Of a stretch of DNA of 64,000 nt, positions 10,325 to 21,260 are shown in pieces. The stretch is from Aldrovandia affinis (taxonomy: Eukaryota > Chordata > Actinopteri > Notacanthiformes > Halosauridae). Both the position numbers and the translations under genes were made by a program. The notes below the pieces were generated by a model. It saw nothing but the letters and a program-made list of their open reading frames with translations. It was not told the DNA's origin and ran no database searches. The stretch spans positions 872,001 to 936,000 of the forward strand of contig JAINUG010000073.1 of NCBI GenBank assembly GCA_029706075.1, given 5' to 3'. Positions within the stretch are counted from its first letter, which is position 1; every line of letters starts with the position of its first letter.

Positions 10325-12094
10325 AAGAGACACTGTAGAGTCCATCCTTCCAGTGATAGTGTAGGAGTTCAGCCAAAGAGAAAACAAGGGGCTCTACTCT
10401 GATGGGGTTAGCAAAGAAGAAAATGGAGTGCAGTGCAGCATATATTTTATGCTTTTATCAATTAATACAAATATCCAAACAAACCCATACACCTCGAAAA
10501 AGGGAAAGCTGTGTGTTCTAAAAACACACAGGAAAAAAATCGACCTTTTCCTACAGGCTGGTATAACTGAGATCTGGTGTGAACTTTGGGCCTAGATTGA
10601 ATCAATTTTGCTCAACTTTGACAGAAAAATACATGCAAATGTCACTTTTCAGTACTCTTTACTTCATTGTTAAACTGTGTTTGTGGAGAAAGATGACGAC
10701 AAACGCTTGTATTTGATTGTGAGTTCATGTGAAACTGTTGCCTGAATCCAGGACTTAGATGGAACACTAAAATACCCTGTTGAGTTTTCAGCCAATACAA
10801 CCCAAGAGCTTATTTACTACCATGTGCGATTTTCCCTAATCCTGCTCAATTGGTTGCATCAATCATCTATAATCTTCTAAATTCTCCATCACTCTTCAGT
10901 CATTATTTCTTCTTTACCAACCCCTTAGAGCCCGTTACTCTTCTCGAGGGTTCTATGTATCGATTTAATCATTGTACACTTTATTGTGTAACTATCAATT
11001 ATGTTTTAATGCAAACTCTTATTTTCCTTCACTGCATTTAGTGTATTTATAGTTGGTCCATTCTGTACACATCTTTTAAATGAGAAGTGGTTTATTAATA
11101 GTTTTTTTTTACCCTACTTCTGGGCACCATCAAAGTGTAATTTCTGAAGCTGAACCACCGATTAAAATCATATTTTAAAGTACAATTAGAATTTGATTTA
11201 TACGTGTTTTTGATGCCTGGGAAAGCTATTAACTTGTTTCCTGACCCTGCAGAATCGCTGGCCATCATAACTGCCTGCTTTGCATTATAAGTGGGCTACG
11301 GTCATTAAATAAATGACTGCTTCTGCCTAATTACACTCTCTGTGCGAAAACAACACAACAACCGAAAAACACAAGACAACTGCAAAAATATAATAATTCA
11401 GGTCACATTTAACAGCACAAATTTTAAAATATAATTTTCAATAAACAGGAAGGTATGCAGAGAAATTTCACCTCAAGTGCGCACATATGCTCTCAATAAC
11501 TTTGTGACAGTTGATTTATGATATAAATTAAGGCAAGTTAGTGGAGTGCACAGACACTGGTTGTCCTTTGTAATCACAAGTAATACATTCATCGATTGTG
11601 GCTAAAAACCTGTCATGTAATGCATGTCAAGGTGTCTTCAGCATCAGAGTACAAACAAATGACCTTGATCTTAACATAACTGTTTTTGACAAGCAAGAAG
11701 AACACAACTAGAGACCATACGTATTATATACATACTGTAGTGGATTGTATTCAAATCAAAATCAAAATGAGTGACCAGGTAGCACTACTATATGTCACGT
11801 GCACACCCAATATGTTTATAATTTTTCTGTCCGAACAAACAAAAAAATACAGAAAAAAAAAAAAAAAAAAAAAAAAGTAGGGGACAGTATTCATTTTCCA
11901 TGTGTATTCTCTACACAAGCAAGGCAAATTCAATTACAAGAGGTGAAACCAAACACATTCATCGGCATTCATATTTCAGTCCCTTTGCACATAAGGACCT
12001 TTGTACAAGGCTATAAAAACGGATAAATTCAATGTGGGGAATAGGGACCAAAGAGGCTCTGGGATGGGGCGGGATCCTGGGCTTATTTGTTGCA
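10325..12094. other. Intergenic, AT-rich
   Basis: No gene recognised. An A homopolymer lies at about 11853-11876 and TTTTTTTT at 11102-11109. Confidence 0.4.
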
Positions 12095-12470
12095 TTTTTT
12101 AAATATATTTTTTTAAATAATTTTTTCCATATTTTACCCTGTTTATTCCCGTTTTTCTCCCAATTTGGTAGCCAATTACTCCCGCTGTGCTTAGTTCATT
12201 CCCCTCCCTTGTAGTTCGCTGCCGTAGCCCTGTGACCGGCAGTGACAATGGCGAAGCGCTGCCTCCTCCGAGACGGCACTCGTCATGCTGTCGACTGTAA
12301 TTCCGGCACCCCAGAACCACTCCTGTGCGCAGCGAACAGTGTCGGCTTCCCTCCCTCCTCCCTGGGGCGGACAGCCGATTGCTGCCCCGGTGGCACTCCC
12401 GGCCAGAGCCGACTCTGGCGCGACGGGGAATCGAACCCCGGTCGCCGTGGCCAGCATCGGCATTTGTTGC
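12095..12470 (-). repeat. tRNA-headed SINE, near full length
   Basis: On the minus strand the head carries the B-box-like CGGGGTTCGATTCCCCGTCG (12422-12441) and the body GGCAATCGGCTGTCCGCCCC-like sequence. The tail (CCAAATTGGGAGAAAAACGG) ends in A/T-rich sequence near 12095-12130. It is the best reference in the window for the truncated copies at 1.7 kb and elsewhere. Confidence 0.8.
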
Positions 12471-12484
12471 ATTTCTACTGTGTA

Positions 12485-13967
12485 ATCACCTTAACTGCTG
12501 GCCTCGGATTAGGCTTCAAAGGCCTTTTCATTTTTAGCCAGGTGGGATGCTTTCTGGTTTTGAAGAGCTAGAGTGGCAAGCCTCCGTCATTTTAGGATGA
12601 CAGGACAAAATTGGGATTCTTTTTGGGAGGTTTGGCTTGCGGCAAGTGTTACACTAAAAAATTATTAATATGGGCATCCAACAGTGACTAAAAATGTCAG
12701 CATATATTTAATACATCGCTTTGAACTCTTCATGGTTTCAGATGACATAAATGCTATGAAAATGATTGGCAACCTTGACCATGGCTACTATTATAATAAT
12801 AATAATTATTATTATTATAATGTCAGGGTGAAGGTGAATGGCAGCTTGAAAGTAAGTATAATTGGAGAACAAACTGTGGGCAGAGTAAATGTTAGCTTCT
12901 GTCATTGAGTGAAGATGAGTCTATGTGTGTCCTCTCAGTGTAATGGCACATCTGAAATGGCCTTCAGGGCTGTATGTTATTACATGTATGGCCCTTCAGG
13001 TTCAACGTGTCACTCTCCAAGGTGATGCCATTTTCTTTGGTTGCAAGGCTTGAATTACAATCGCACGTCCAAATGCAAAGCGGCACATTGAGGTGACGTG
13101 AGGAGGGGGGAAAAAATGGCATAGTTTAAAAATAGCACATCGAGTTCCACTGCAAAATGTTATCGTTAATATAAAGGTCGTTATGAAATATTTTGAGTAT
13201 CAATCATACTTTTGACAAAGTAAATGAAGAGGAGGACATAGTCATCCTCAAGAGGGGATGTCACCTGACGAGACATCTTCACGGGTTTGAGAACACAGAT
13301 GCAGTTTATCAAATTTATGACAAATAAAACAAGCATCTGCAGCATATAGCAACGCTATAGAAACCAACAGAAAGTGAAGACATTTGCCAATGAATCAAGA
13401 ACGTCACCAGGGGACAGCCAGGGGCCAGAAGGGCAAACGCAAGTAATAAAACAGTTAATCACAACAAAACGCACAACACAATACAGATAGGCAATTTCCA
13501 GAGCCAAAGAATGCATCGGTTGGGCTGGCGCTACACACCTGCTATTGTCCCAACACCTTCCCCGTGCACGGTAGCTACAAAGAACGGCTCGATGTGTTTG
13601 AATTGAAAGGCTAATCAGCACGATGTAGCACAATGGAGTAATGCATCGCACCAGTCCTTCTCGGCTGCAAAGCTTTTAGATTTTCACTCGCATTGAGCTA
13701 CCAAGGGTGGCCACTGATCCGGGGGGTGGGGGAAACCACAAAGACTTAGGGTGTGTCGCCATGTAGGAATCGACCAATCGGTGCTCGTCTGCAGAAAGCC
13801 CCACTGGACACGCGTAGCCTAATCTGTGGATGAGCCTGCGATGGCTGCAGCTGCTGTTGTGCCTTTTTTGGCGAGGCTCAATGTCAACAAGCAGTGGATG
13901 TATCAAGACAACGTCAATATGAATGCGCAAATAGGCGCCACAGCCCAAAAGCTGGAGGTTACCGAAG
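12485..13967. other. Downstream flank of the receptor gene
   Basis: It contains a 30-bp perfect palindrome at 12791-12820 but no recognised exon. 13.3-14.05 kb lies just downstream of the minus-strand receptor stop codon and may be 3' UTR, but I see no convincing minus-strand polyadenylation signal close to the gene. Confidence 0.4.
12791..12820. repeat. 30-bp AT palindrome
   Basis: TTATAATAATAATAA is followed directly by its reverse complement TTATTATTATTATAA, with no spacer. It can extrude as a cruciform. Confidence 0.85.
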
Positions 13968-14056
13968 TCAGTGCTTGATGGTGCCGACGACCACAGTTTG
14001 TCCCTGTCGCTCTCTCTTTCGCTCTCCCCCGGGACACAGCGGTCCAGCGGCGGTTG

Positions 14057-15183
14057 CTAGGCGTTGCCGCTGAAGGACCCGTTGCTCAGCGACGACACCT
14101 TGGTGACCTCGTTGCTGACGGTGGAGAGCGGGAAGCTCTCGTAGCTCTCTGGCGCCCCCCAGCAGCGGCAGCGGTGCAGCGTGGCCTTCAGCTCCTTCTG
14201 GAAGTTGCTGTTGAGGAAGCCGTAGATGATGGGGTTGACGCAGGTGGACGCCATGGCGGTGAGGTGGCAGGCGGAGAAGATGACGTTGTGCTGGCAGGTG
14301 GAGATGGCCTCGTGGTTCCAGTCGAACACCGCGTTGAACACGGTGAGCGGCAGCCAGCAGACGGCGAAGACGGCCACGATGGAGGCCAGCATGGTGTTCA
14401 CGCGCTGGGAGCCCTTGGCCCTCTTCCGGGCCTCGCGCGCGCGCTCCACCATGTCCCTCCGCCGGCGCAGCCGCAGAAAGATGCGCAGGTAGCAGACGAG
14501 GATGAGCACCAGGGGCAGGCAGTACTGGAACAGCAGCAGGGAGGTGGTGTAGGCCAGCCGGTTGCCGTCGGAGGGCCAGCGCTCCATGCACACGAAGTGG
14601 TCGGTGAACGGGTTGAACGGGATGCTCAGGTTCTGGTACGGCGTTGGTGAGGATGTGGAAGGAGAGGAAGGGCAGCGAGATGAAGCAGGCCACCATCCAG
14701 GTGACGGCCACGGCCAGGTAGGAGTGGCCCACCGCCGGCTTCCAGCCCGTGGGGCGCAGGATGAGCTGGTGGCGCTCCAGGGCGATGAGCACCAGGGAGA
14801 AGATGGACACGGTGACGGACATGCACTGGACGAAGGGCGTGACCTTGCAGAGGGCCTCGCCCAGGATCCAACGGTCCATGAGGGTGTAGACGACGGTGAC
14901 CGGCAGACAGACGACGCCCATGAGGATGTCGGAGCAGGAGAGGTTGGCGATGAAGATGTTGGTGACGTTCCTCATCTCCTTCTGCCGCGAGATGACGAAG
15001 ACCAGGCAGGTGTTGCCGATGAGGCCCACGGCGATCACGGTGCTGTAGGCCACGATCAGGAAGGTGGTGCCGCTGGTGGAGGCGGGGCACAGGTCCAGCT
15101 CCTCCCACAGCATCTCGCCCGAGAAGGCTCTGCCTGCTGCTGCTGCTGCTGCTGCTGTCGTTGTTGGCGTGGGGCACATCCAT
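14057..15183 (-). CDS. npy8r: Neuropeptide Y receptor, NPY8/NPY4-like, frame disrupted
   Basis: Class A GPCR for NPY/PYY-type peptides at the plasma membrane, Gi-coupled in known family members. In one frame (upstream part): TM1 with GNTC (GN motif), TM2 [12 protein letters not shown], loop-1 [13 protein letters not shown]3 ending IALERHQLI (ERH in place of DRY, a family hallmark), GWKP in loop 2, and TM4 ending SLPFLSF. In the other frame (14057 to about 14638): loop-2 Cys in [15 protein letters not shown]5 [17 protein letters not shown], a basic loop 3, TM6 [12 protein letters not shown]7 [13 protein letters not shown], helix 8 FQKELK, a palmitoylation-type RCRCWG, and the tail [12 protein letters not shown]; stop at 14059-14057. 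The frames meet at about 14639: either one extra base or two missing. I place the start at ATG 15183-15181 (G at -3 and +4), which opens MDVPHANND, but that frame also shifts in or after a serine (AGC)7 run. ATG 15179 and ATG 15266 are in the TM1 frame. The subtype (Y8 versus Y4) is inferred from remembered family motifs. It could be a pseudogene or carry sequence errors. Confidence 0.85.
15140..15160 (-). repeat. Trinucleotide run in receptor N-terminus
   Basis: Seven AGC/GCA units (CTG on the plus strand) code for Ser in the MDVPHANND frame and for Ala in the TM1 frame. Slippage-prone, and a natural place for a length difference that would change the receptor's N-terminal frame. Confidence 0.8.
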
Positions 15184-15362
15184 GACCGCCAGACGTCAGA
15201 AGGTAGGCAGGCCAACCCGGCTCCCGAGCGGTGGACGCAGTCGTCGGAGAAAATTCTTATTTTCACGCCGCTGTTTTCACTTTGCAGGAGTGCTCATTAC
15301 TCCCCTCCCTGTGCATACAATCAAATCAAGATTGCAGTTTTCGCTTTCCCCCCCACCCCGTG

Positions 15363-15364
15363 TC
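15363..15364 (-). other. Predicted splice acceptor upstream of receptor exon
   Basis: On the minus strand, TTTCTTTGTTTTTC then TTTTTTCTTTACAG precedes ACACGGGG: a long polypyrimidine tract ending in CAG, about 180 bases 5' of the receptor start. This is what a 5'-UTR intron would need. Exon 2 would begin at 15363. Inference only, as no transcript is available. Confidence 0.55.
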
Positions 15365-15369
15365 TGTAA

Positions 15370-17299
15370 AGAAAAAAGAAAAACAAAGAAAAGGTTATGG
15401 TAACATTAGGGAGAAGGAAGAAAAAAAAACCATTTTCATGTAAAATGTTCATGGCAATTATAGGAAACATCACAGGGAGAGGGGGATATTCGGCTGAAAG
15501 AAAATGGATCTGTCAATCAATTAATTTCACAGTGCCAGTGCCTGCATGTGACGTTTTTTCCTGCATGTAAAGCAAAGTGACAAGAAGTTACTCCTCATTA
15601 GAGTGCTGTTCAAAAGTAGCTAGAAGCCAATGATTGCTCTGCCGCCATCCCTGGGTTTTCCACACACACTCCCCCTCTCTTGAGGATAGCTCTTCTGTGT
15701 TTTCAATCACATCTAATAGGGTTTCCACCTGTGCTTTTCAGCAGCAATAGGCTCCGTTTTTAAATTGCTCCCACAAAGAAAATCCACAAAGCAATTTTTC
15801 CACATTTCACATTTGAACCGTCTTAAATACATTTTGTATCAGCAGGTCCACAGCTGTAAGTCTAGATATATTTGTGAACCTTACGTGAGTCTTACAAGGT
15901 GTGTTTTTGTCAGACTGGTAACACTATTTTAATGCCAACATTCAAAACGAATGCCTCATTATGCAAATGCTGTGATATGTGCTGTATTACTGACAAACAC
16001 CTTATTGTTATGAATTGATTTTCAATTATTAGTCCTAGATATAACTAAACTATTTTAAGAGTAATGCTAACAAAGAAATTGGGTAATATTACATTTTGAC
16101 AAAGAGATTATGTTTAATTAAAATATTTTTATAATCATTTTTATGATCATATTTTAATTCAAAGAGACAGGGCCATCTCAAGATATTGCAAACACAATTT
16201 AGAGTTAAAAGCCTCTTAATATATACCAATATATTATCATAGTCATCCTGTCACACTTTCAAAGAAAGCACACATTGTAAAAATAATTAATAATTATGGA
16301 TCGCTCTTATATATTACCTTTCATCTCATGACCTCAGAGCTTATCAGTGAAGGGGGGTAACTCCCCTCTGCCACAACCAATATGTAGCACCCACCTGGGT
16401 AATGCACGGCAGCCATTTTGTGCCAAAACGTTCCCCAAACATCAGCAGAGAAGACGGAGGGAGGGATTAATTTAGCCAGTCATATTAGGGGATGATTACA
16501 GCATCATAATTGAGTGAGAATTGAGTATTTGGTTTTTAAAATAAAATTTATCGAAATGAAAATTGAGCCCAGAAACTTTGGGGTAACCAGAAGGGAAAAA
16601 CTGGAACAAGAAAGACCTTTGAGAAATGTATTATTTAAAGACTGTTTTAAAAAAAATGTTTGGTGCAAGGCTGCATGTACCTCGGACAAAATATGAAAGA
16701 AGCTCTGAAGTGTTGCTTTGCAGGATTTATAGCAGTGTGTGCCTCTCTCGGGTACAGTAACTCGCTGTCACTCTCTGGCCAATGTTCTCTCATCTATAGA
16801 TTATCTGAAATGGCACAGCAGAAGCAGTCAATATACCGATACAAGCCATGCCCGCTTTCCGCTTTCTGTCCTCCTTGAGTGTAGAAAAATCGTTTGCTCT
16901 GTGGTGTAAATTATCTTCTTAATTAACCTATGACTAATTCCCTCTGTTTTTTGTTTTTTTGTTAAAGAGTCATAATTGTAAAACAGTTATAGTTGTCTGT
17001 CTAATCCGTATTATCTTGTCTTTGAAAACTTTTTCTCTCTCTCGTCATCTCTCAATTTTGGTACATGCAGCTGAATTAGGCCAACTGCAGTTTTAAACTT
17101 ACTTCCCTCCTGGTTCTGTCGGAATGATAATGTTACCACTTAATATTTTGTAGTTTTTGCGGTTTTGTTTTTTCTTATATTGTCTTCTGTGCTTTAAACC
17201 TGTTACATGTTAATAAGAAAGAAAAGATAGAATACTGATATTCATAGTATTAGTAGTATTAATAGTAATAGTATCATATGTGTACATATACTGAAAAAT
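15370..17299. other. Upstream/intronic sequence of the receptor gene, no exon seen
   Basis: Mostly unique AT-rich DNA. About 16325-16440 (GAGCTTATCAGTGAAGGGGG through GCACGGCAGCCATTTTGTGC) has the look of a dispersed fish repeat fragment. No coding exon. Confidence 0.4.
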
Positions 17300-17368
17300 G
17301 TCAGCATTCACTACTGTAAGTCTCTTTGGATAATAGCATCTGCTAAATGGCATATTTTATTTGTTGTG

Positions 17369-17402
<34 letters not shown>

Positions 17403-17410
17403 TATATATG
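17300..17410 (+). repeat. SINE tail with L2-type hairpin, then TA/CA microsatellite
   Basis: CATTCACTACTGTAAGTCTC, then TTTGGATAATAGCATCTGCT, then AAATGGCAT is the 3' half of the tRNA-headed SINE seen intact at 20.79 kb. A (TA)n block at 17370-17386 and (CA)n at 17387-17402 follow. Confidence 0.7.
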
Positions 17411-20400
17411 AGGGAGAGAGAGAGACAGAGGTAATCATGAAAAGCAGCAAGTTTATTATATAGTGTAAAAAATGTTTTCTCAAAAAATAAAAAATGTAAC
17501 ATGATATTGTAAGAGAACACCTGTGCCAGCCACGCTAAGCAATGACAGCATGCCTGTTTCAGGTGTGACAACGCATGGCCACAGCAGCGTGCATCAGTGT
17601 AGTTCACTCTCCAGTACTGCATCATATTAACTTGTCCTTGGACATCATGGGCTCGTACATCACTGGACAGAATCGATGAATCATGGGGGGGAAAGCTTTA
17701 AAATGTTAATATTTTACTGAGAGTCAATCTATTCAGTGTCTATAGATAGATGACTATCAGTCGTAAATTATTCTATCTACAGTACATAAACCGTTAGGAT
17801 GGAACTATAGAAAGCCAGCCTCTAAACGCTTTCTAAATGTTCACTGGAAACCGAAAGGAATATAACATTGTCAAAAGTAATATATATTTACCATTATGCA
17901 GTACAGCAGTTTCCTTCTCTATTCTCTTTTTTTTACCACAACAATGCAATTCTCAGATGCATATCAGATGCCAGATGTATTGCTTGGGAAGTCTTCCAGG
18001 TATGGACAGGGGTGCGAATAATCTTTATAGATAAAAAATATATATTACTTGAGGAATTGTACGAGTATAAAATATTATCATTTCCCCATTTTTGAGCATA
18101 CACTAGCCTATAGCTCATTACCTGTATTGCTTATTTTATACAGCCTTTGCTCATCTTTATCAAGGGTGTGAATCATGAGGTTACTGTTTGTGAATATTGT
18201 ATGTGTGTGTGTGTGTGTGTGTAAATCACGACTACACAAGTGGTTCCAGTAATATATAGCATGCCTGTGGTGGCACTCCAGCCCAAGGCAAAGCCAGGGG
18301 CCATAAAGCTCATGGCACCACTGTACTCAATGAGCTACATATGGCTGAATGATGTATACTTCCAATGTATGCCGCAGGCTACCAATCAGAACAAATAGCA
18401 CACTACTAATTAAACTCCCTGCAGTGGGAACAAAATCAAACTCACCTCAAAAACGTTTGATGTAACACACGTAAAATCTACAAAGCGATGTTAGAAAAAA
18501 AGGTGTTCGTGTGTAATGAAGTGCATTGGAAAGCAATGCAATATGTATTTTGTGCTGCGTTACTACCAACAAATAAGCAATGTTTAATTGCGGTGTGTAT
18601 ATAATGGCTGCACAGCGTTTAAATTCAAAATCCGAACTCTCCTTACGCCGTTCCAGTACCCATATAGATGATTTTTTGTGGAACAACCTTAGAGCTGGGG
18701 TGGCATGTATCTTTCCCTAATCATACTGTACCAACCGTTTGTGCTGGTTTTGAGCAAACAGGGCATTAATCAAGTGAAGAGTGATAGATTCAACAATGAT
18801 GAAATGAGTCACTTCATTTCCAGCTTATTTGCATTGCGGTCAACTTGATTTCTGGTGTGGTTACACCAGCCCTACTGTAGTTATGGAACAGAACAGAAAA
18901 GCCAAGTACACAATACAGTAAGAGCCACCTGACGAAGCAATTCATGCAAATTAACCGACTGATCCAAGGTCTGCAGGAGACGCATGTTGATGGAGCCATT
19001 TTAAAAATGGTATTTAATGGAAGAAAAACAAATCAGAGGGGAAAAAAACATTAGAAAACATAGGATGAGAAGAAAACCCTCAAATCTTTCACCTGAAAGT
19101 CATTTCCTCCCCCCCCCACTTATGTTGCATCATTAATTTTATGAATTACTGAAGTCCAAGTCAAATTGAAAACCATTATCACTGGAGATACAATAACATA
19201 AAGATCTTGCGTTCTCATCAGTCTTGACGCCACATCCTGCTAAGAATTGCCTTCGCAGCAGGAGTCTGGTCGGATGCTGTAGCTGATTGAAATGGGCTGC
19301 CTTGGCTTTTTTTTTTATACCTTGATTTTTCTAAAGCAGCACACTGAACACATGGGGCTTGAATCTGGAGACAGAGCTGCATACAGACCTTAAACTGGAA
19401 AGGACGGCTTCACGTCCCTTGTGAAAATAGCAGGACGTTAAACAAGTTGGCTCAAGCCTAAGACTGAACGACAATGAGACAGGTCATTCTGATAACACTC
19501 AGAGTGCCATTGAGAAGGGTGTATTAAATTATCACTTGCGTAGCTTTGAGAGATGACAAGTTTCAACAAGGACTTGTGGGCCATACTATGTAGTATAACA
19601 TTTTGAAACAAGCTGATGGATCAGGTCCTAGTTTTACCCAAATTTCATTTGCCCATGGTTGTATTCAGACTTTTATAAAATGTCTGAAACTGATATGGAT
19701 GAAATGGATAAAAAATATATATATTTGAAGACAGAATTGGAAGCAAAAATTATCTGGCACTCCAGCACAGACCAAACACTAGAGACCGTCTCTTCAGCTA
19801 GAGTGTGGCCTGTATTGGTGCGCCAGAGAATTCGGCTTCCAGTTCTGTCTGCAATTGAACCTCATCTTGCACAGCCAGCACCTCCCGAACAAGAGAAGTG
19901 TGATTGTGCACAAAGATTTTCTATACTCTGATTGGATTTTAAAAAACACATACCCGTAGATACAGATACTTATCCACCCATACTTTTTCGTGTGGAAAGA
20001 TAGTGGGCAGAGGGTCTGAAGAGATTGCAACATGTCCACACTTGGATGACCAGACATAAAACAGAAGACCATTACCATCTTCGATTACCAATGCCTGCGA
20101 ACCCGCAACGCGCAAGCTCGCCTCAGATCCAGCACTTCCTGAGATTCAATTTACGCTCAATGGCTTTTTCAATAGCAAAAATATGAAACGGGGTGTTTTA
20201 GATAAAAGGGCAGATGAAATCAATGCACACAGGCCTGCATTCTGATTATAGACATGATTTTTTGTTCCTTATTGCTCTCCTATGAAGCTTTACAGGGGCA
20301 AATGAAATGAAAATCAAATGCAATTAAAAGTCATCAAAGTGTGAGATAAGGCACGCAGGAATGGCCCAGCGGGTCGACGGTATAATTTCGCCTCTCGGAC

Positions 20401-20783
20401 GTAAAGAATGAACCCGCTCCAGGTACACTGGGAAGGGTTTAGGGCCGGGATTACAATCCAATTACAGTGCCAGATCCTGTCGATTCACCTCTCGCCACGA
20501 GTCTCAGGCAAACTCACTTTCCTGCGAGAGGTGGAAATGAAAGCAAACGGCTCTCTGATGGAAATGTAAACCCTGGCTTTTGTGAAGCCGGGATGAGACC
20601 GCCGAGCAACTCCGGGGCTCATTCCAAGGGTCAGGAGCGCCGGTCAATTGGAATGTACTTTGCGGGCCTGACGTGGGCTTGTCAAGGGCACCTCAATCTG
20701 CGAGGGTAAAATCTTAACCCGGCACGCAGTGTGTCTGCTGGCAAAAAAATTATCTTGACTCTAGAAGGAGGATATAATCCTTA
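17411..20783. other. Putative receptor intron, mostly unique sequence
   Basis: No exon or complete repeat. A (GT)n run is at about 18201-18222 and a C run at 19110-19119. Segment 20340-20760 is less AT-rich and free of recognised repeats. It reads like possible conserved non-coding DNA, but that can only be tested by alignment. Confidence 0.35.
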
Positions 20784-20935
20784 GTTCTGTGTGGCTCAGT
20801 AGGTAGAGCATGGCGTCGACAACGCTTAGGCTGTGGGTTCGATCCCACTGGGACCACGTATACTGAAAAATGTATGCATTCACTACTGTAAGTCACTTTG
20901 GATAAAAGCATCTGCTAAATGGCATATGCTATGTT
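20784..20935 (+). repeat. tRNA-headed SINE with L2 hairpin tail (reference copy)
   Basis: A-box TGGCTCAGTAGGTAGAGCA and B-box GGGTTCGATCCC are spaced as in a tRNA gene. A linker (TATGCATTCACTACTGTAAG) follows, then TCACTTTGGATAAAAGCATC and TGCTAAATGG. This is a complete SINE: Pol III head plus LINE-derived tail. Other copies: 17.3 kb (tail), 47.4 and 55.7 kb (inverted), 59.46 kb, and 62.27 kb (head). Confidence 0.85.
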
Positions 20936-21004
20936 ATAATCGGCACATACCAGAACTGATGGTCAAAGCTCATTGCCACGAGTGCCTTCCGCAGCCATCT
21001 ATTG

Positions 21005-21140
21005 TACATTTACATTTGAGCCATTTAGCAGACGCTCTTATCCAGAGCGACTTACACAATTTCTTAACATACAATCCATTTATACAGCTGGATATTTTAC
21101 TGAAGCAATTCAGGTTAAGTACCTTGCTCAAGGGCACATT
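21005..21140 (-). repeat. L2-tail SINE fragment
   Basis: The plus strand reads CATTTAGCAGACGCTCTTATC then CAGAGCGACTTACA, the reverse complement of the GGATA-loop hairpin with a perfect 6-bp stem (CGCTCT/AGAGCG). The following sequence (CAATCCATTTATACAGCTGG) is shared with the 33.9 kb copy. Confidence 0.75.
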
Positions 21141-21260
21141 TTACATTACATTTACATTTTAAGCATTTAGCAGACGCTCTTAACCAGAGCGACTTACAAG
21201 TTGTGCATTAATGCAAGGTAAGAACAATCATAGTTAGCGCACAAGATCAGTGCAGTAAAA
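21141..21260 (-). repeat. L2-tail SINE fragment, second subtype
   Basis: Directly adjacent to the previous fragment, in the same orientation. TAAGCATTTAGCAGACGC then TCTTAACCAGAGCG, where the loop has changed from GGATA to GGTTA. It is followed by GTGCATTAATGCAAGGTAAG as in the 5.5, 52.9 and 60.1 kb copies. Confidence 0.75.

Noticed and set aside
14054-14650. Plus-strand ORF of 198 codons across the receptor exon
   Set aside because: It is the antisense of the GPCR exon; its length reflects high G+C and the complementary codon pattern, not a gene.
20787-20860. True tRNA gene (several A/B-box loci in the window)
   Set aside because: Each has a SINE body or tail or is truncated; none folds by eye into a full cloverleaf with a standard acceptor stem.
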